Part shown: positions 35,436 to 44,937 of the stretch, piece after piece
Position numbering within the stretch: position 1 is the stretch's first letter
Layout: each line of letters begins with the position of its first letter
Origin: an uncultured Sulfitobacter sp.
GTDB lineage: Bacteria; Pseudomonadota; Alphaproteobacteria; Rhodobacterales; Rhodobacteraceae
Assembly (NCBI GenBank): GCA_947501805.1
Contig: CANMXJ010000004.1
Location: 124,001 to 188,000 of the forward strand
DNA length: 64,000 bases
Direction: 5' to 3'
Notes under the pieces: generated by a model
What the model saw: the letters and a program-made list of their open reading frames with translations, nothing else
The model's database searches: none
What the model was told of the DNA's origin: nothing
Position numbers and translations under genes: made by a program

Positions 35436-36809
35436 TTACATCATTTTGCGGCCCCTTGTCACCTCTATATCCAGTTCGGTTATCTTTTTACGCAATGTAT
35501 TGCGGTTGATGCCCAACAGGTCGGCACATCTAGCCTGATTTCCCGACGTGGCAGACAGGGCGACTTCGATAAGCGGTGCCTCTATCTCGCGTAATATACG
35601 GGCATAAAGCCCCGGTGGCGGAAGCAATGTGCCATGTTGATCAAAATAACGGCGCAAATGGCGTTCAACGCTTGCCCCCAGTCGTTCGGTATTGGCCTGT
35701 GCAAACACTGGTTCAGTGGTGGGTTGCGCGCCCAATACCTGTTCGGCCTCTGTCTGACTGATTTCCGAGGCCAGGCTGGTCAGGGCCAGTTGGCGCATTG
35801 CGTTTTCGAACTGGCGGATATTTCCGGGCCAGGAGTAGCTGCAAAAGACTTTTTTGGCTCCGTCGGACAGTTTGCGCCCGAAACCGTTTGCTGAATCGTC
35901 CCGCCCCAGAAAATGCGCGGCCAACAACTCGATATCTTCAATCCGGTCCCGCAAGGCGGGTACATGCACAGTGGCCCCTGACAGACGATAATACAGATCG
36001 CGGCGTAACGTGCCGGCTTTCATTGCCTCTGCTAGATCCGACTGGCTTGTGGCCAGAAACCGTGGCGCATAATCGCCCGGCGCATCCATCATGCGGGCGA
36101 TGCGGGCTTGCACCTCCAGCGGGATGTCCGCAATTTCATCAATCAACAACGTACCACCGCGCACCCGCGCCAGAACACGTGCCGGTGCTTCGATGCCTTG
36201 CAGATCCGCTTCTGTGACGGTCATAAACGGCAAGGTCCGACGGTCCGAAAAATCGTGAATGGCTTTCCCGATCAGTGACTTGCCGGTTCCGTTCTCCCCC
36301 CAGATGAGTACGGGCAGGTCCGTGTTCATCACCCGCGCGACCAGACGATAAAGCGCCTGCATTACAGGTGTGCGCCCGATCAGCGGCAGATCATCACGGT
36401 CACCCTCATCCGCGGTGCGTACAAGTTCGTTGCGCGAAGCCGCGCCTTTTTTTTCCAAAGCGCGCGCTGTGCGTTTCATCAGGTCGGGCAGATCAAAAGG
36501 CTTGGGCAGATAGTCAAAAGCGTCTGCTTCTGCCGCCTTGATTGCTGTCATAATGGTGTTCTGGGCAGAAATCACGATAACAGGCAAATCAGGGCGGTCT
36601 TCAGAGATCTTCGGCAACATTTCAAGGCCGTTTCCATCCGGCATCGCAACATCTGTTATCACTGCATCGCCGCGCCCTTCTGCGACCCAGCGCATCAGGG
36701 TTGTCAGGCTGGACGTGGCGTGCACCTTGCATCCTGCACGCGTCAGGGCTTGTGTCAAAACAGTGCGGATCGTGCGGTCGTCATCTGCGACCAAGACAGT
36801 GCCATCCAT
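35436..36809 (-). CDS. ntrC: Nitrogen regulator NtrC, sigma-54-independent type
   Basis: A 457-aa response regulator. The receiver has phospho-acceptor Asp53 in [13 protein letters not shown]. The AAA+ domain has Walker [10 protein letters not shown] and Walker [13 protein letters not shown]. The C-terminal Fis helix-turn-helix is [20 protein letters not shown]. Between the two Walker motifs the GAFTGA loop is missing and the segment is shortened. Rhodobacter capsulatus NtrC has the same loss and activates the sigma-70 holoenzyme, so the same mode is expected here. It is phosphorylated by NtrB, whose gene ends 3 bp upstream. Confidence 0.95.
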   Translation of the reverse strand: MDGTVLVADDDRTIRTVLTQALTRAGCKVHATSSLTTLMRWVAEGRGDAVITDVAMPDGNGLEMLPKISEDRPDLPVIVISAQNTIMTAIKAAEADAFDYLPKPFDLPDLMKRTARALEKKGAASRNELVRTADEGDRDDLPLIGRTPVMQALYRLVARVMNTDLPVLIWGENGTGKSLIGKAIHDFSDRRTLPFMTVTEADLQGIEAPARVLARVRGGTLLIDEIADIPLEVQARIARMMDAPGDYAPRFLATSQSDLAEAMKAGTLRRDLYYRLSGATVHVPALRDRIEDIELLAAHFLGRDDSANGFGRKLSDGAKKVFCSYSWPGNIRQFENAMRQLALTSLASEISQTEAEQVLGAQPTTEPVFAQANTERLGASVERHLRRYFDQHGTLLPPPGLYARILREIEAPLIEVALSATSGNQARCADLLGINRNTLRKKITELDIEVTRGRKMM

Positions 36810-36812
36810 TGT

Positions 36813-37913
36813 TCAGACCTCCAATTTGCGGTGCGGTGTTGCGGATTTTGATTTTGCCGAGGGAGCACGTGGCAACGAGATGCGAAACACCGTATGCCCC
36901 GGCGTGCTATCCACCGATATCCAACCGCCATGTTCTGAGATGATCTTACTCACCAAGGCCAGCCCCAGACCCGTGCCGTTTTCACGCCCTGACACAAACG
37001 GATCAAATACATCGCCTTTGATGGGCTCGGGCAAGCCGGGACCATCGTCAATAATCTCGATCTGCAACGGCAGCGATTGGCCGGACCCATCGGCGCGTCG
37101 CATGCGAAAGGAATGTTCGAAAAAGGTACGCAGACGAATGGTACCCCCGCCCTCATCCGCCGCTTCAGATGCATTTTTCAATAGGTTCAACACCACCTGC
37201 ACAAGCTGGTCCTTGTCACCCAAGGCAAGAGGAAGCGAGGGGTCGTAATCCTCGATGATCTTCATCCGCGCACCGAAGCCCAACAATGCGGACCGTCGCG
37301 CCCGATCCAGTACATCGTGCAGGTTTACGGGCCCCCGCGCAGGTTCGCTCAGGTTGCCGAATTGCTCGACCTGTTCCAGCAGTTTCACAATGCGGCGGGA
37401 TTCAGCGACAATCAAATCGGTCAGTTCCAGTTCATCAGCGGTCAGGTTCATCGACAGCAACTGTGCGGCACCGGTGATACCAGCCAACGGGTTCTTGATT
37501 TCATGTGCCAGCATTTCCGCCATGCCAATGGCCGACTTTGCCGCCGATTTTACCGAGTGGTTTTGCGTGACGCGATCCGTGAGTTCACGTGCAGAGATCA
37601 TCATCAGCATATACCCGGGCATGCCCTGCAGCGGCGCAATCTGGAGCGCGGATTTGCGTGGCGCTCGTTGTCCACTGCCCACGTCTACGTCGTTTACAAA
37701 CAGGGCCGTATTGCTGTTGCGCGCACGTAAAAACGCATCCTCCAGCGGGTAGTCCACTGCCACCAGATCCCAGACGGGCACACCGATAATGGCTTTTGCG
37801 GATGCGTTGAAATAACCTTCTGCTGCGGGGTTTGCATCCTGAACTAAATCCTCGGGCGAGATGACAACCGCGGGTGTGGGCAAGGATGCCCAGATACGGC
37901 TGTCCGAGTTCAT
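36813..37913 (-). CDS. ntrB: Nitrogen sensor kinase NtrB
   Basis: A 366-aa cytosolic two-component kinase/phosphatase. An N-terminal PAS domain ([20 protein letters not shown]) is followed by HisKA with His137 in [19 protein letters not shown]. The HATPase motifs are [36 protein letters not shown] and [18 protein letters not shown]. It responds to glutamine status through PII and controls NtrC. Its ATG overlaps the dusB stop (ATGA), giving the conserved dusB-ntrB-ntrC-ntrY-ntrX order. Confidence 0.95.
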   Translation of the reverse strand: MNSDSRIWASLPTPAVVISPEDLVQDANPAAEGYFNASAKAIIGVPVWDLVAVDYPLEDAFLRARNSNTALFVNDVDVGSGQRAPRKSALQIAPLQGMPGYMLMMISARELTDRVTQNHSVKSAAKSAIGMAEMLAHEIKNPLAGITGAAQLLSMNLTADELELTDLIVAESRRIVKLLEQVEQFGNLSEPARGPVNLHDVLDRARRSALLGFGARMKIIEDYDPSLPLALGDKDQLVQVVLNLLKNASEAADEGGGTIRLRTFFEHSFRMRRADGSGQSLPLQIEIIDDGPGLPEPIKGDVFDPFVSGRENGTGLGLALVSKIISEHGGWISVDSTPGHTVFRISLPRAPSAKSKSATPHRKLEV

Positions 37914-38896
37914 GCGGCGACCTGACTGGGGCTATTGAACATGGCCTGCGGGATCAGCCGCATTGTTTCTTCTGGCGTGGCGGCGGTCAAAACCGCACGC
38001 CGAAGATCGCTGGGGGTTCCGCATGTGTCCATATACCAGCCGAGGTGTTTACGTGCGTTTTTCGGCCCCAGCTTTGCACCATAGAACTGCAACATGTCCT
38101 GATAATGCGCCAGAACCATCTGCGCAAATGCGTTGCCCTGCGGCACAACCGGCGCAGCTGTGCCATAAAGTGCATGGGCAATTTCGGCCAGCAACCACGG
38201 CTTGCCCTGCGCGCCGCGCCCGATCATCACGCCGTCTGCACCGGAGTGGTCCAGCGCCATGCGGGCGTTATCGACCGACAAGATGTCACCGTTGGCAATC
38301 ACCGGAATGGAGACGCTGTTCTTGACCTCGCGGATGGCGCGCCAATCTGCGCTGCCTTTGTAAAACTGGCAGCGCGTGCGGCCATGGATTGTAATCATCT
38401 GGATGCCTGCGGCCTCGGCCCTCCTGGCGATGCTTGGGGCATTGCGCAACTCGTCGTCCCACCCCAGACGGGTCTTGAGGGTCACAGGCACATCAACAGC
38501 CTCAATCACCGCTTCAATCAGCCGCAAGGCGTGGTCAGGCGTTTTCATCAGCGCAGAACCGGACGCCCCTTGCGTGACCTTTTTTGCCGGACAGCCCATG
38601 TTGATGTCGATGATCCGCGCACCCTGATCGGCGATCATGCGTGCAGCTTCGGCCATCGGGGCTGCCTCGCGTCCGGCGATCTGGACAGAGGTGCCCTCGA
38701 CGCCGATCCCCAATTCGGCCTTTTCGCGGGTGCCGGGACTGCGGCACAGCAATTCGTGGCTTGCGATCATTTCGGACACAACAAGGCCAGCCCCGAACCG
38801 CGCAACCAAGGTGCGATAAGGCAAATCCGTGATGCCGGCCATCGGGGCCAGCAAGACTGGTGGTGTTAATCCAAGAGGCAAGGCAAGCGCAGTCAA
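37910..38896 (-). CDS. dusB: tRNA-dihydrouridine synthase DusB (NifR3)
   Basis: An FMN-dependent TIM-barrel enzyme that reduces specific uridines in tRNA. Motifs: [17 protein letters not shown] at the N-terminus, the catalytic cysteine in [35 protein letters not shown], and VIANGDI plus [13 protein letters not shown] for FMN phosphate. I choose the TTG at 38896 because AGGA precedes it by seven bases, the product (328 aa) has normal length, and the open frame further upstream to 39079 crosses an AT-rich segment with a 10-bp palindrome (ATCAATTGAT) that looks like promoter DNA. It is the first gene of the ntr operon. Confidence 0.92.
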   Translation of the reverse strand: MTALALPLGLTPPVLLAPMAGITDLPYRTLVARFGAGLVVSEMIASHELLCRSPGTREKAELGIGVEGTSVQIAGREAAPMAEAARMIADQGARIIDINMGCPAKKVTQGASGSALMKTPDHALRLIEAVIEAVDVPVTLKTRLGWDDELRNAPSIARRAEAAGIQMITIHGRTRCQFYKGSADWRAIREVKNSVSIPVIANGDILSVDNARMALDHSGADGVMIGRGAQGKPWLLAEIAHALYGTAAPVVPQGNAFAQMVLAHYQDMLQFYGAKLGPKNARKHLGWYMDTCGTPSDLRRAVLTAATPEETMRLIPQAMFNSPSQVAA

Positions 38897-39100
38897 GGGA
38901 TCGTCCTGTGTGCTTAATGATTGGGCAGTTGTTTCGGGTGTAGTCAGAAGCCGGTAAATTATCAATTGATTACCGTGTGGAATAAGGTCCTGATCCGGCT
39001 TTTTGCCCAAAAATGAGGCACTCGAGACGGGTGATTGCACGCAGTCCCGCCATTCCATAGAAACGCAGCAACACAACACATTTGGTTAGGGCACCCGAAC

Positions 39101-39580
39101 ATGGATATTCGCACCGGCAACGGATTTGACGTGCATGCTTTTGGTCCGGGGGATCATGTCACCCTGTGTGGTGTGAAAATCCCGCATGCACAGGGGCTTG
39201 TTGGTCATTCGGATGCAGATGTAAGCATGCACACCGTGACGGATGCAATTTATGGCGCATTGGTGCGCGGCGACATCGGCCAGCATTTTCCGCCTTCCGA
39301 TCCGCAATGGAAAGGCGCGGCAAGTGACCTATTCTTGCGCCATGCTGTCGACCTTGCCGCCGAGATGGGGTTTGTCATCAGCCATGTCGATTGCACGCTG
39401 ATCTGTGAACACCCCAAGATCGGGCCGCATGCGCCCGCGATGCGCGAAAAAATGGCACAGATCATGGAGATGGATGTTGACCGCGTGTCGGTCAAGGCAA
39501 CCACATCAGAGCGCCTTGGCTTTACCGGCCGCGGCGAGGGAATTGCCTGCATCGCCACAGCTACTTTGGTGAAAACATGA
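39101..39580 (+). CDS. ispF: 2-C-methyl-D-erythritol 2,4-cyclodiphosphate synthase
   Basis: A 159-aa MEP-pathway enzyme that converts CDP-methylerythritol 2-phosphate to the cyclic diphosphate with loss of CMP. The metal ligands Asp10 and His12 lie in [19 protein letters not shown] gives the third histidine; [12 protein letters not shown] is the nucleotide/hydrophobic-cavity signature. It is a free-standing IspF: no IspD cytidylyltransferase domain precedes it, although many alphaproteobacteria fuse the two. It starts the ispF-pgpA-pncC operon and overlaps pgpA by four bases. Confidence 0.97.
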   Translation: MDIRTGNGFDVHAFGPGDHVTLCGVKIPHAQGLVGHSDADVSMHTVTDAIYGALVRGDIGQHFPPSDPQWKGAASDLFLRHAVDLAAEMGFVISHVDCTLICEHPKIGPHAPAMREKMAQIMEMDVDRVSVKATTSERLGFTGRGEGIACIATATLVKT

Positions 39581-40068
39581 AACTTGCGCAGATGATCGGC
39601 ACGTTGATGGGGGTCGGATACTTGCGTCCTGCTCCGGGAACCTGGGGGTCGCTGGTTTCATTGCCCTGGGCGTGGCTGGTGCATGTGATCGGCGGGTTTC
39701 CGTTGCTCTTGCTTGGCGTTTTTGCAGCGTTCCTCAAGGGATGGTGGGCCACAGACAGAATGACCTCTGGCAGTCACGATCACGACCCTTCGGAAATTGT
39801 TGTGGATGAATTGGTTGGCCAATGGATCGCTGTCCTGCCCCTGAGCTATGCTGCATGGAGCATGGAAATATCCATCCTCGCGCTTTGGCCCGGCTGGATT
39901 GCGGCCTTCGTGTTGTTCCGTTTCTTTGACATCACCAAACTGGGGCCGATTGGCTGGGCCGACCGGATGAACACGCCTTTGGGCGTCATGCTGGATGATG
40001 TGATCGCGGGTCTGTTCGCTGCCATTGGCGTCGTTGTTCTGGCCGCCCTGTATCACGGCGTGATGTAG
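39577..40068 (+). CDS. pgpA: Phosphatidylglycerophosphatase A
   Basis: A 163-aa membrane enzyme that dephosphorylates phosphatidylglycerophosphate to phosphatidylglycerol. Family motifs: [19 protein letters not shown] at the N-terminus, [17 protein letters not shown], and [17 protein letters not shown] with [14 protein letters not shown]; the acidic residues bind Mg2+. Hydrophobic helices sit near residues 30-50, 85-120 and 138-160. Translationally coupled to ispF; the next gene begins directly after its stop. Confidence 0.95.
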   Translation: MKLAQMIGTLMGVGYLRPAPGTWGSLVSLPWAWLVHVIGGFPLLLLGVFAAFLKGWWATDRMTSGSHDHDPSEIVVDELVGQWIAVLPLSYAAWSMEISILALWPGWIAAFVLFRFFDITKLGPIGWADRMNTPLGVMLDDVIAGLFAAIGVVVLAALYHGVM

Positions 40069-40560
40069 ATGGAGGTTGTGGCGCAAATTCTGGCACTGGC
40101 GCGCGAGAAAGGTATCATGATCACCTGCGCAGAAAGCTGTACCGGCGGCATGGTGGCAGCGGCATTGACTGAGCTGCCTGGGTCTTCGGCGATGATGGAT
40201 CGCGGATTTGTAACCTATACCAATGCCGCAAAGATCGAGATGCTGGATGTCACACCTGACACGCTAAGGGCTTGGGGCGCAGTATCCGAACAGGTAGCCG
40301 AAGAAATGGCGCGCGGTGCAATCAAGCGATCAGATGCGCATCTTGCGGTATCGATAACCGGCATCGCAGGACCGGGCGGATCAGAGCACAAGCCCGAGGG
40401 TCGTGTTTGTTTCGGGCTTGCCTTTGATGGACAATGGCATGTGGAAACGCAGGAATTCGGATCACTGGGACGTGACAAAGTGCGTTTGGCCGCGCGGGAC
40501 CACGCATTGATGTTGCTATTGAATGCAGTACGCAAAATGCGCCCTGTTCGAGCGGCATAG
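40069..40560 (+). CDS. pncC: CinA-family nicotinamide-nucleotide amidohydrolase
   Basis: A 163-aa stand-alone CinA C-terminal domain (PncC type), which deamidates nicotinamide mononucleotide to nicotinate mononucleotide in the pyridine-nucleotide cycle. The opening ITCAESCTGGMVAAALTELPGSS carries the catalytic serine; the block AVSITGIAGPGGSEHKPEGRVCFG follows. The ATG comes directly after the pgpA stop codon (TAG-ATG), so it is the third gene of the operon. The 218-bp gap after it shows nothing I can identify. Confidence 0.92.
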   Translation: MEVVAQILALAREKGIMITCAESCTGGMVAAALTELPGSSAMMDRGFVTYTNAAKIEMLDVTPDTLRAWGAVSEQVAEEMARGAIKRSDAHLAVSITGIAGPGGSEHKPEGRVCFGLAFDGQWHVETQEFGSLGRDKVRLAARDHALMLLLNAVRKMRPVRAA

Positions 40561-40778
40561 CTCATCTGTATTTCAGGGTCAGGCATTTTTCATAAGGCAA
40601 TCTGCGGTCTTGAGGCGTCAGTCTGATATGCTTTAGTAACGCTTTGATCATGCGCGACTTTGAACAGCCAAAAAGCGCATTCTACTGAATTTCAATGATC
40701 TGCCGCGCCCTCATAGCATAAGAAGTGTGCGCGAAGACCCGAATACATAGTCCGAGCCTGATGGTTTCGGTGAACGCC

Positions 40779-42062
40779 CTATGACATCACAAGTTGATCG
40801 GTAAAGCCGCGCAGGGTGTCACCTTGCGCGGAATGCCACAGGGTTTCCGCCTGTTCTGGTCCCACAAGTGCGGCAGCTTTGCCCCGCAGCTTTTCGGCGC
40901 GGGTCTCTAACGTCATTGGGGCCATCAGATCGTGGCGCAGGTGACGGGTTGTCCCATCTTTCAACTGCACGGCGATTTCTGATTGGGTTTCGGTCAGGCG
41001 GGCGTCGTCGGTGATGGTGATGCGGGTCCGCAAATCCATGATTTCGCTATCTTGCGTAATCTGGTCGGTGAAACTCGCGATTGTTCCTGTGTCATGCCCC
41101 AATAGGGTCATTGCCGCAGTCTGCGCGTAGCTGAATTTGGCTGCCAGCCCCGTTTGGGGATCTGCAATATTGCAGACGCTCATCCAGCGCGGATGTGTAT
41201 GAATGTGCAGGGTTCCAACGTCGTCCCTTTTCAGTTGGGACTCGCGCAGTGCTTCCAGCATTGCGTGCAAGCCGTGGCAGCAGGCGTGAAACTTGTGGCT
41301 GATGTCAAGGATGCGCCATGCCTCGTCCGGTGGCAAATCGACGTCGGCCCCCTGCCCGTGATGTGTCGGCCCGAACCCAAGCGGTCCGGCCAGACCATCC
41401 TGCGCGGCGGTCATGCCTGACATTGCCCACAATGCGGCCTCGACACCTGTGCGGGCGGCCAATCCGGCATTTAGCGGTTTTGCCATTGTGCCAAATTGTG
41501 CCTTGATACCAGACGCCATACTTGCGCACAGGCCAAGCGCGTGTCGCGTGTGTGTTTCGTCTAAGTTCAGCACCCGGCAAGCGCCAAGGGCTGCGCCAAA
41601 TGCGCCGGCCGTTGCAGTCTGATGATAGCCGACTTGATAATGATCGCGGCCCAGCCAGAGGCCCACAAGGATGGATGCTTCAACCCCGATGGTGGCCGCT
41701 TCCATAAGAGTATGAAGGTCAGCGCCGGTTTGTTCGCACAGAGCCAGTACGGCCGGAACGACCGCTACCGAAGGGTGGCCGATGTGCGCGAAATGAGTGT
41801 CGTCGTAATCAAGGGCATGGGACAAAGTCCCGTTGATCAGCGCCGCAGTCGGGCCGGATGCAGATCCGCCGCCCAGAATGGTCTGTGTGCCTGTGTGCGC
41901 TGCCATTTGAGCCGATTTGAACCTGTCAAACTCGACTTCGCGTGCCCCCGCTACACCGCAGGCAGCCCAGTCATAAAGCGACAGCCGCATCATTTCCGCT
42001 GCATTTGTCGGAACCTGAGCGCCTTTGAATTCAATCAGCCGGTCTGTGATGGTTTGTGGCAT
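40779..42062 (-). CDS. MmgE/PrpD family protein
   Basis: A 427-aa protein of the 2-methylcitrate dehydratase/cis-aconitate decarboxylase superfamily. It opens TITDRLIEFKGAQVPTNAAEMMRLSLYDWAACGVAG, and the active-site region includes LSHALDYDDTHFAHIGHPSV and HKFHACCHGLHAMLEAL. Genuine PrpD sits in a prp operon with prpB/prpC; none is here, so the substrate is open. It follows the COQ10/RatA-like gene by 5 bp on the same strand and is probably co-transcribed. The ATG at 42062 starts the homology; the longer open frame overlaps the upstream gene. Confidence 0.88.
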   Translation of the reverse strand: MPQTITDRLIEFKGAQVPTNAAEMMRLSLYDWAACGVAGAREVEFDRFKSAQMAAHTGTQTILGGGSASGPTAALINGTLSHALDYDDTHFAHIGHPSVAVVPAVLALCEQTGADLHTLMEAATIGVEASILVGLWLGRDHYQVGYHQTATAGAFGAALGACRVLNLDETHTRHALGLCASMASGIKAQFGTMAKPLNAGLAARTGVEAALWAMSGMTAAQDGLAGPLGFGPTHHGQGADVDLPPDEAWRILDISHKFHACCHGLHAMLEALRESQLKRDDVGTLHIHTHPRWMSVCNIADPQTGLAAKFSYAQTAAMTLLGHDTGTIASFTDQITQDSEIMDLRTRITITDDARLTETQSEIAVQLKDGTTRHLRHDLMAPMTLETRAEKLRGKAAALVGPEQAETLWHSAQGDTLRGFTDQLVMS

Positions 42063-42067
42063 CGCGG

Positions 42068-42520
42068 TTATCCTTGTGGGCCGTAGAGGTCTTTGGCCCG
42101 TGTTTCGAATGCGCGTACAACACGCAGCATGGCTTCGTTGAACACAACGCCGATGATCTTTTGCAAAATCGCGTTCTTGAATTCGAAATCGACGTGGAAA
42201 TGTACCTTGCACCCTTGCTCGGTATCTTCAAACGCCCAATTGGATTTCATGTATTTGAACGGACCATCCAGATATTCGGTATCTATCTTGCGCGCCTGCG
42301 GCCACAGTACGACACGGCTGGTAAAGCGTTCGCGAAACACTTTGAAGCTGATCACCAGATCTGCGTCCATAATACGGTGGTCGCCCTTGTCCACATCAGA
42401 GCGAATCCGCGCAGCTGCGGTCCATGGCAGGAATTCAGGGTATTTGCCCACGTCAGCAACAAGGGCATACATCTGATTCGCTGTATAGGGCAGTTCTTTG
42501 ATTTCAGAATGGCTTGGCAT
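42068..42520 (-). CDS. COQ10/RatA-like START-domain protein
   Basis: A 150-aa SRPBCC (START-type) lipid-binding fold: [22 protein letters not shown] at the N-terminus, [39 protein letters not shown], and the C-terminal amphipathic helix [17 protein letters not shown]. In mitochondria and alphaproteobacteria this family binds ubiquinone and aids respiration and ubiquinone synthesis. Databases often call it a 'type II toxin RatA', but there is no antitoxin context here. The ATG at 42520 is favoured over a 19-codon extension. It is divergent from hpt. Confidence 0.9.
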   Translation of the reverse strand: MPSHSEIKELPYTANQMYALVADVGKYPEFLPWTAAARIRSDVDKGDHRIMDADLVISFKVFRERFTSRVVLWPQARKIDTEYLDGPFKYMKSNWAFEDTEQGCKVHFHVDFEFKNAILQKIIGVVFNEAMLRVVRAFETRAKDLYGPQG

Positions 42521-42588
42521 TGCTTTCCATGCTTGCTCGGGGTACCTCTGTGTCACCGATAAGATACGTAAATTCAAGGGCTAAGCTG

Positions 42589-43125
42589 ATGACAGATCGT
42601 CCATATGTGATTGATGAAATGATCTCGGCCAAGTCCATAGCGGCGCGGATCGAAGCATTGTCACAGGAAATTCACGACGAATTTGATGGCACGGACAAAC
42701 TGGTGGTTGTCGGATTGCTGCGGGGGTCTTTCGTTTTTATCGCTGATCTGGTGCGCGAACTTGACCTGCCTATCGAGGTCGATTTCCTTGAGGCGTCGAG
42801 CTATGGTGACGGTATGGAAAGCAGTCGGGAAGTGCGTATTCTCAAGGACTTGCGCGGCGCAATTGAAGGGCGCGATGTGTTGGTGGTCGAGGATATTGTC
42901 GACACCGGACACACCTTGCACCACGTTACAAACCTGCTGAAATCGCGTGAACCTGCGCGGTTGAAAACCATTGCCCTATTGGACAAACCAACCAGACGCG
43001 AGGTGGATATGAAGGCGGACTGGACGGGGTTTGAAATTCCTGATGAATTTGTGGTTGGTTACGGCATTGATTTTGCGCAGCGTAACCGCAACCTGCCGTT
43101 TATTGGCAAGGTACGCTTTATATGA
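42589..43125 (+). CDS. hpt: Hypoxanthine phosphoribosyltransferase
   Basis: A 178-aa purine-salvage enzyme transferring phosphoribose from PRPP to hypoxanthine (and guanine). Motifs: [18 protein letters not shown] (PPi loop), the flexible catalytic loop [15 protein letters not shown], the PRPP signature [13 protein letters not shown] (residues 98-110), and the purine-binding [21 protein letters not shown]. It is divergent from the COQ10-like gene. Its stop overlaps the start of a 57-aa membrane-peptide gene. Confidence 0.96.
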   Translation: MTDRPYVIDEMISAKSIAARIEALSQEIHDEFDGTDKLVVVGLLRGSFVFIADLVRELDLPIEVDFLEASSYGDGMESSREVRILKDLRGAIEGRDVLVVEDIVDTGHTLHHVTNLLKSREPARLKTIALLDKPTRREVDMKADWTGFEIPDEFVVGYGIDFAQRNRNLPFIGKVRFI

Positions 43126-43295
43126 ATCCCGTCTGGCTCATGCGGATGTCGAAATGGGCGCGTAATCCGCCTTCGGCCAAACGCGTGAAGCTGGTCTTTG
43201 GCATTGTGGTTGTGGCCGCAATCATCTGGGGCATCGAGTGGCTGGGTTATTGGCCGGAATGGGCAACAACAGAGCGGATTCCGCGCAAGTTTTAA
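43122..43295 (+). CDS. 57-aa single-pass membrane peptide coupled to hpt
   Basis: A short ORF of 57 codons. A basic N-terminal region ([17 protein letters not shown]) is followed by one transmembrane helix ([21 protein letters not shown]) and a short tail ending RIPRKF. Its ATG overlaps the hpt TGA by four bases (ATGA), which supports translation by coupling. The positive-inside arrangement predicts an N-in topology. I recognise no characterised family. It ends 42 bp before the converging lipA gene. Confidence 0.68.
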   Translation: MNPVWLMRMSKWARNPPSAKRVKLVFGIVVVAAIIWGIEWLGYWPEWATTERIPRKF

Positions 43296-43337
43296 CTGCG
43301 CGGACACCGGAGTTTGCGGCACGTGCCTGCCACAGCT

Positions 43338-44291
43338 CTACGCAATGCCAAGCTGTCTGTTTCGCGCCGCGCGCAATTGCGCAAAATCGTCGCCTGCATG
43401 GTACGAAGATCGGGTGAGTGGTGTCGCAGAAACCATCAGGAATCCCTTTCCGTAAGCGGCCTTTTCATAGGCTGCAAATTCGTCGGGATGCACAAACCGA
43501 TCAACCGCATGGTGTTTCGGGGTTGGCTGCAAGTATTGACCAATCGTCAGGAAATCGATGTTGGCGGCGCGCATGTCTTCCATGACCTGAATGACCGCTT
43601 GGCGGTCCTCGCCCAACCCTACCATGATACCGGATTTGGTAAACATTGACGGGTCAAGTTCTTTGACACGCTGCAACAGGCGCAACGAGTGAAAATACCG
43701 CGCACCGGGGCGCACTTCGGGATAGAGGCCCGGTACGGTTTCAAGGTTGTGATTGAACACATCAGGGCGTGCTTCAACAACCTTTTCAAGGGCTTCCGGT
43801 CCACAGCGAATGAAATCGGGCGTCAGGATTTCGATTGTGGTGTCGGGACTGCGGTGACGGATCGCGCGAATGGTCTGGGCAAAGTGCTCTGCCCCGCCAT
43901 CCTCGATGTCGTCGCGGTCTACGGAGGTAATGACGACGTGTTTTAGCCCCAGTTTCTGCACCGCATCTGCCACACGGCCCGGCTCGAATGCGTCCAGATC
44001 ATCCGGTGGCTTGCCAGTTGCGATGTTGCAGAACGTACAGGCGCGGGTACACACCTCGCCCATGATCATCATCGTGGCATGCCCTTGGGACCAGCATTCA
44101 CCGACATTGGGACAGCCCGCTTCTTCACAGACCGTCACCAGTTTGTTGTCGCGCATGATGCGTGCGGTCTTGGCATAGCCCTCGCCGCCTGGCGCGCGAA
44201 CCCTGATCCATGACGGTTTTTTGGGCTGGGCATTGTCCGGTTTGCGCGCTTTTTCGGGGTGGCGCTGTTCGGGAATTTTCAGATCACGCAT
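43338..44291 (-). CDS. lipA: Lipoyl synthase
   Basis: A 317-aa radical-SAM enzyme that inserts two sulfurs into octanoyl-protein to make lipoyl groups for 2-oxoacid dehydrogenases and the glycine cleavage system. The auxiliary 4Fe-4S cluster ligands are Cys55, Cys60 and Cys66 ([12 protein letters not shown]). The radical-SAM cluster ligands are Cys81, Cys85 and Cys88 (CTRACTFC). The C-terminal region ends with RSSYHAGD, giving the conserved serine that ligates the sacrificial cluster. Two consecutive ATGs exist (44294, 44291); the second has better spacing from GGAG. Confidence 0.97.
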   Translation of the reverse strand: MRDLKIPEQRHPEKARKPDNAQPKKPSWIRVRAPGGEGYAKTARIMRDNKLVTVCEEAGCPNVGECWSQGHATMMIMGEVCTRACTFCNIATGKPPDDLDAFEPGRVADAVQKLGLKHVVITSVDRDDIEDGGAEHFAQTIRAIRHRSPDTTIEILTPDFIRCGPEALEKVVEARPDVFNHNLETVPGLYPEVRPGARYFHSLRLLQRVKELDPSMFTKSGIMVGLGEDRQAVIQVMEDMRAANIDFLTIGQYLQPTPKHHAVDRFVHPDEFAAYEKAAYGKGFLMVSATPLTRSSYHAGDDFAQLRAARNRQLGIA

Positions 44292-44385
44292 CATGGGGCT
44301 CCGTTTAGCTGAAAACTGTCTAACATATTCCAAAGACAACGAAACCCCGTGACGTGGCAAAGCTGCTATGCACATTAGGTGGCAT

Positions 44386-44841
44386 TTAGTGCCACCAATG
44401 CGACCCGTTGCGACGACGTAGCGCACCCCCGATGCTCCAGTGATCGCGCGCAATCATCAGCAGCAGAGCAACAAACGCGGCCATAACCGCAAGATCTATG
44501 ACTTGATTGCGATGTACCGGAAAACCCTTGGCGTTGACGGCAAACGGGTCAAAGAATCCCTCCCAACGCCTTGTAATGGTGTAGAAATGCATTGCCGCAA
44601 GCGTGCCGTAACTGGCATAGCGGAATATTCCCAAGGCGGCCAATAAACAAACTGCAATCTGCAAGCCACCAGCCGCGTAAATCTGTCCGATCGACAGATC
44701 GACGCCATCGAAATTCTTGGCAAGGAATTTGTATTGACCGGGGGTAATGATCTTGTGTACGGCCCACAGAAAAATGAACCACACAAGTCCAAGCCGCAAT
44801 ATCAACAAAGCGGCAGCGTCGCGGCGGTCTTGTGGGGTCAT
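44386..44841 (-). CDS. DoxX-like membrane protein
   Basis: A 151-aa protein with about four hydrophobic segments (near residues 10-30, 51-72, 74-90, 115-133). The pattern [21 protein letters not shown], followed by [19 protein letters not shown] and a last helix with [15 protein letters not shown], resembles DoxX/DUF-type quinone-related membrane proteins. The function is unknown. The stop codon lies in the loop of a 7-bp hairpin (GGTGGCA/TGCCACC, 44378-44396) that may slow or end transcription. It is upstream of lipA on the same strand. Confidence 0.75.
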   Translation of the reverse strand: MTPQDRRDAAALLILRLGLVWFIFLWAVHKIITPGQYKFLAKNFDGVDLSIGQIYAAGGLQIAVCLLAALGIFRYASYGTLAAMHFYTITRRWEGFFDPFAVNAKGFPVHRNQVIDLAVMAAFVALLLMIARDHWSIGGALRRRNGSHWWH

Positions 44842-44937
44842 GGAAGGTTCCTTTTGCAATATCACTAGCAAAATCGAAAACCTGTTTCACCCAAGATCAG
44901 GACGGCACACGCAAGTGTGAGCCGCCCCGCGCAAGTG

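Noticed and set aside
38897-39079. N-terminal extension of DusB to the first ATG
   Set aside because: The stretch is cysteine-rich and unlike the family, it crosses AT-rich palindromic DNA, and a TTG with good AGGA spacing gives the normal protein length.
42068-42520. Toxin-antitoxin module based on the RatA label
   Set aside because: The protein fits the COQ10-type START family, there is no small antitoxin gene adjacent, and the label is a known over-annotation.
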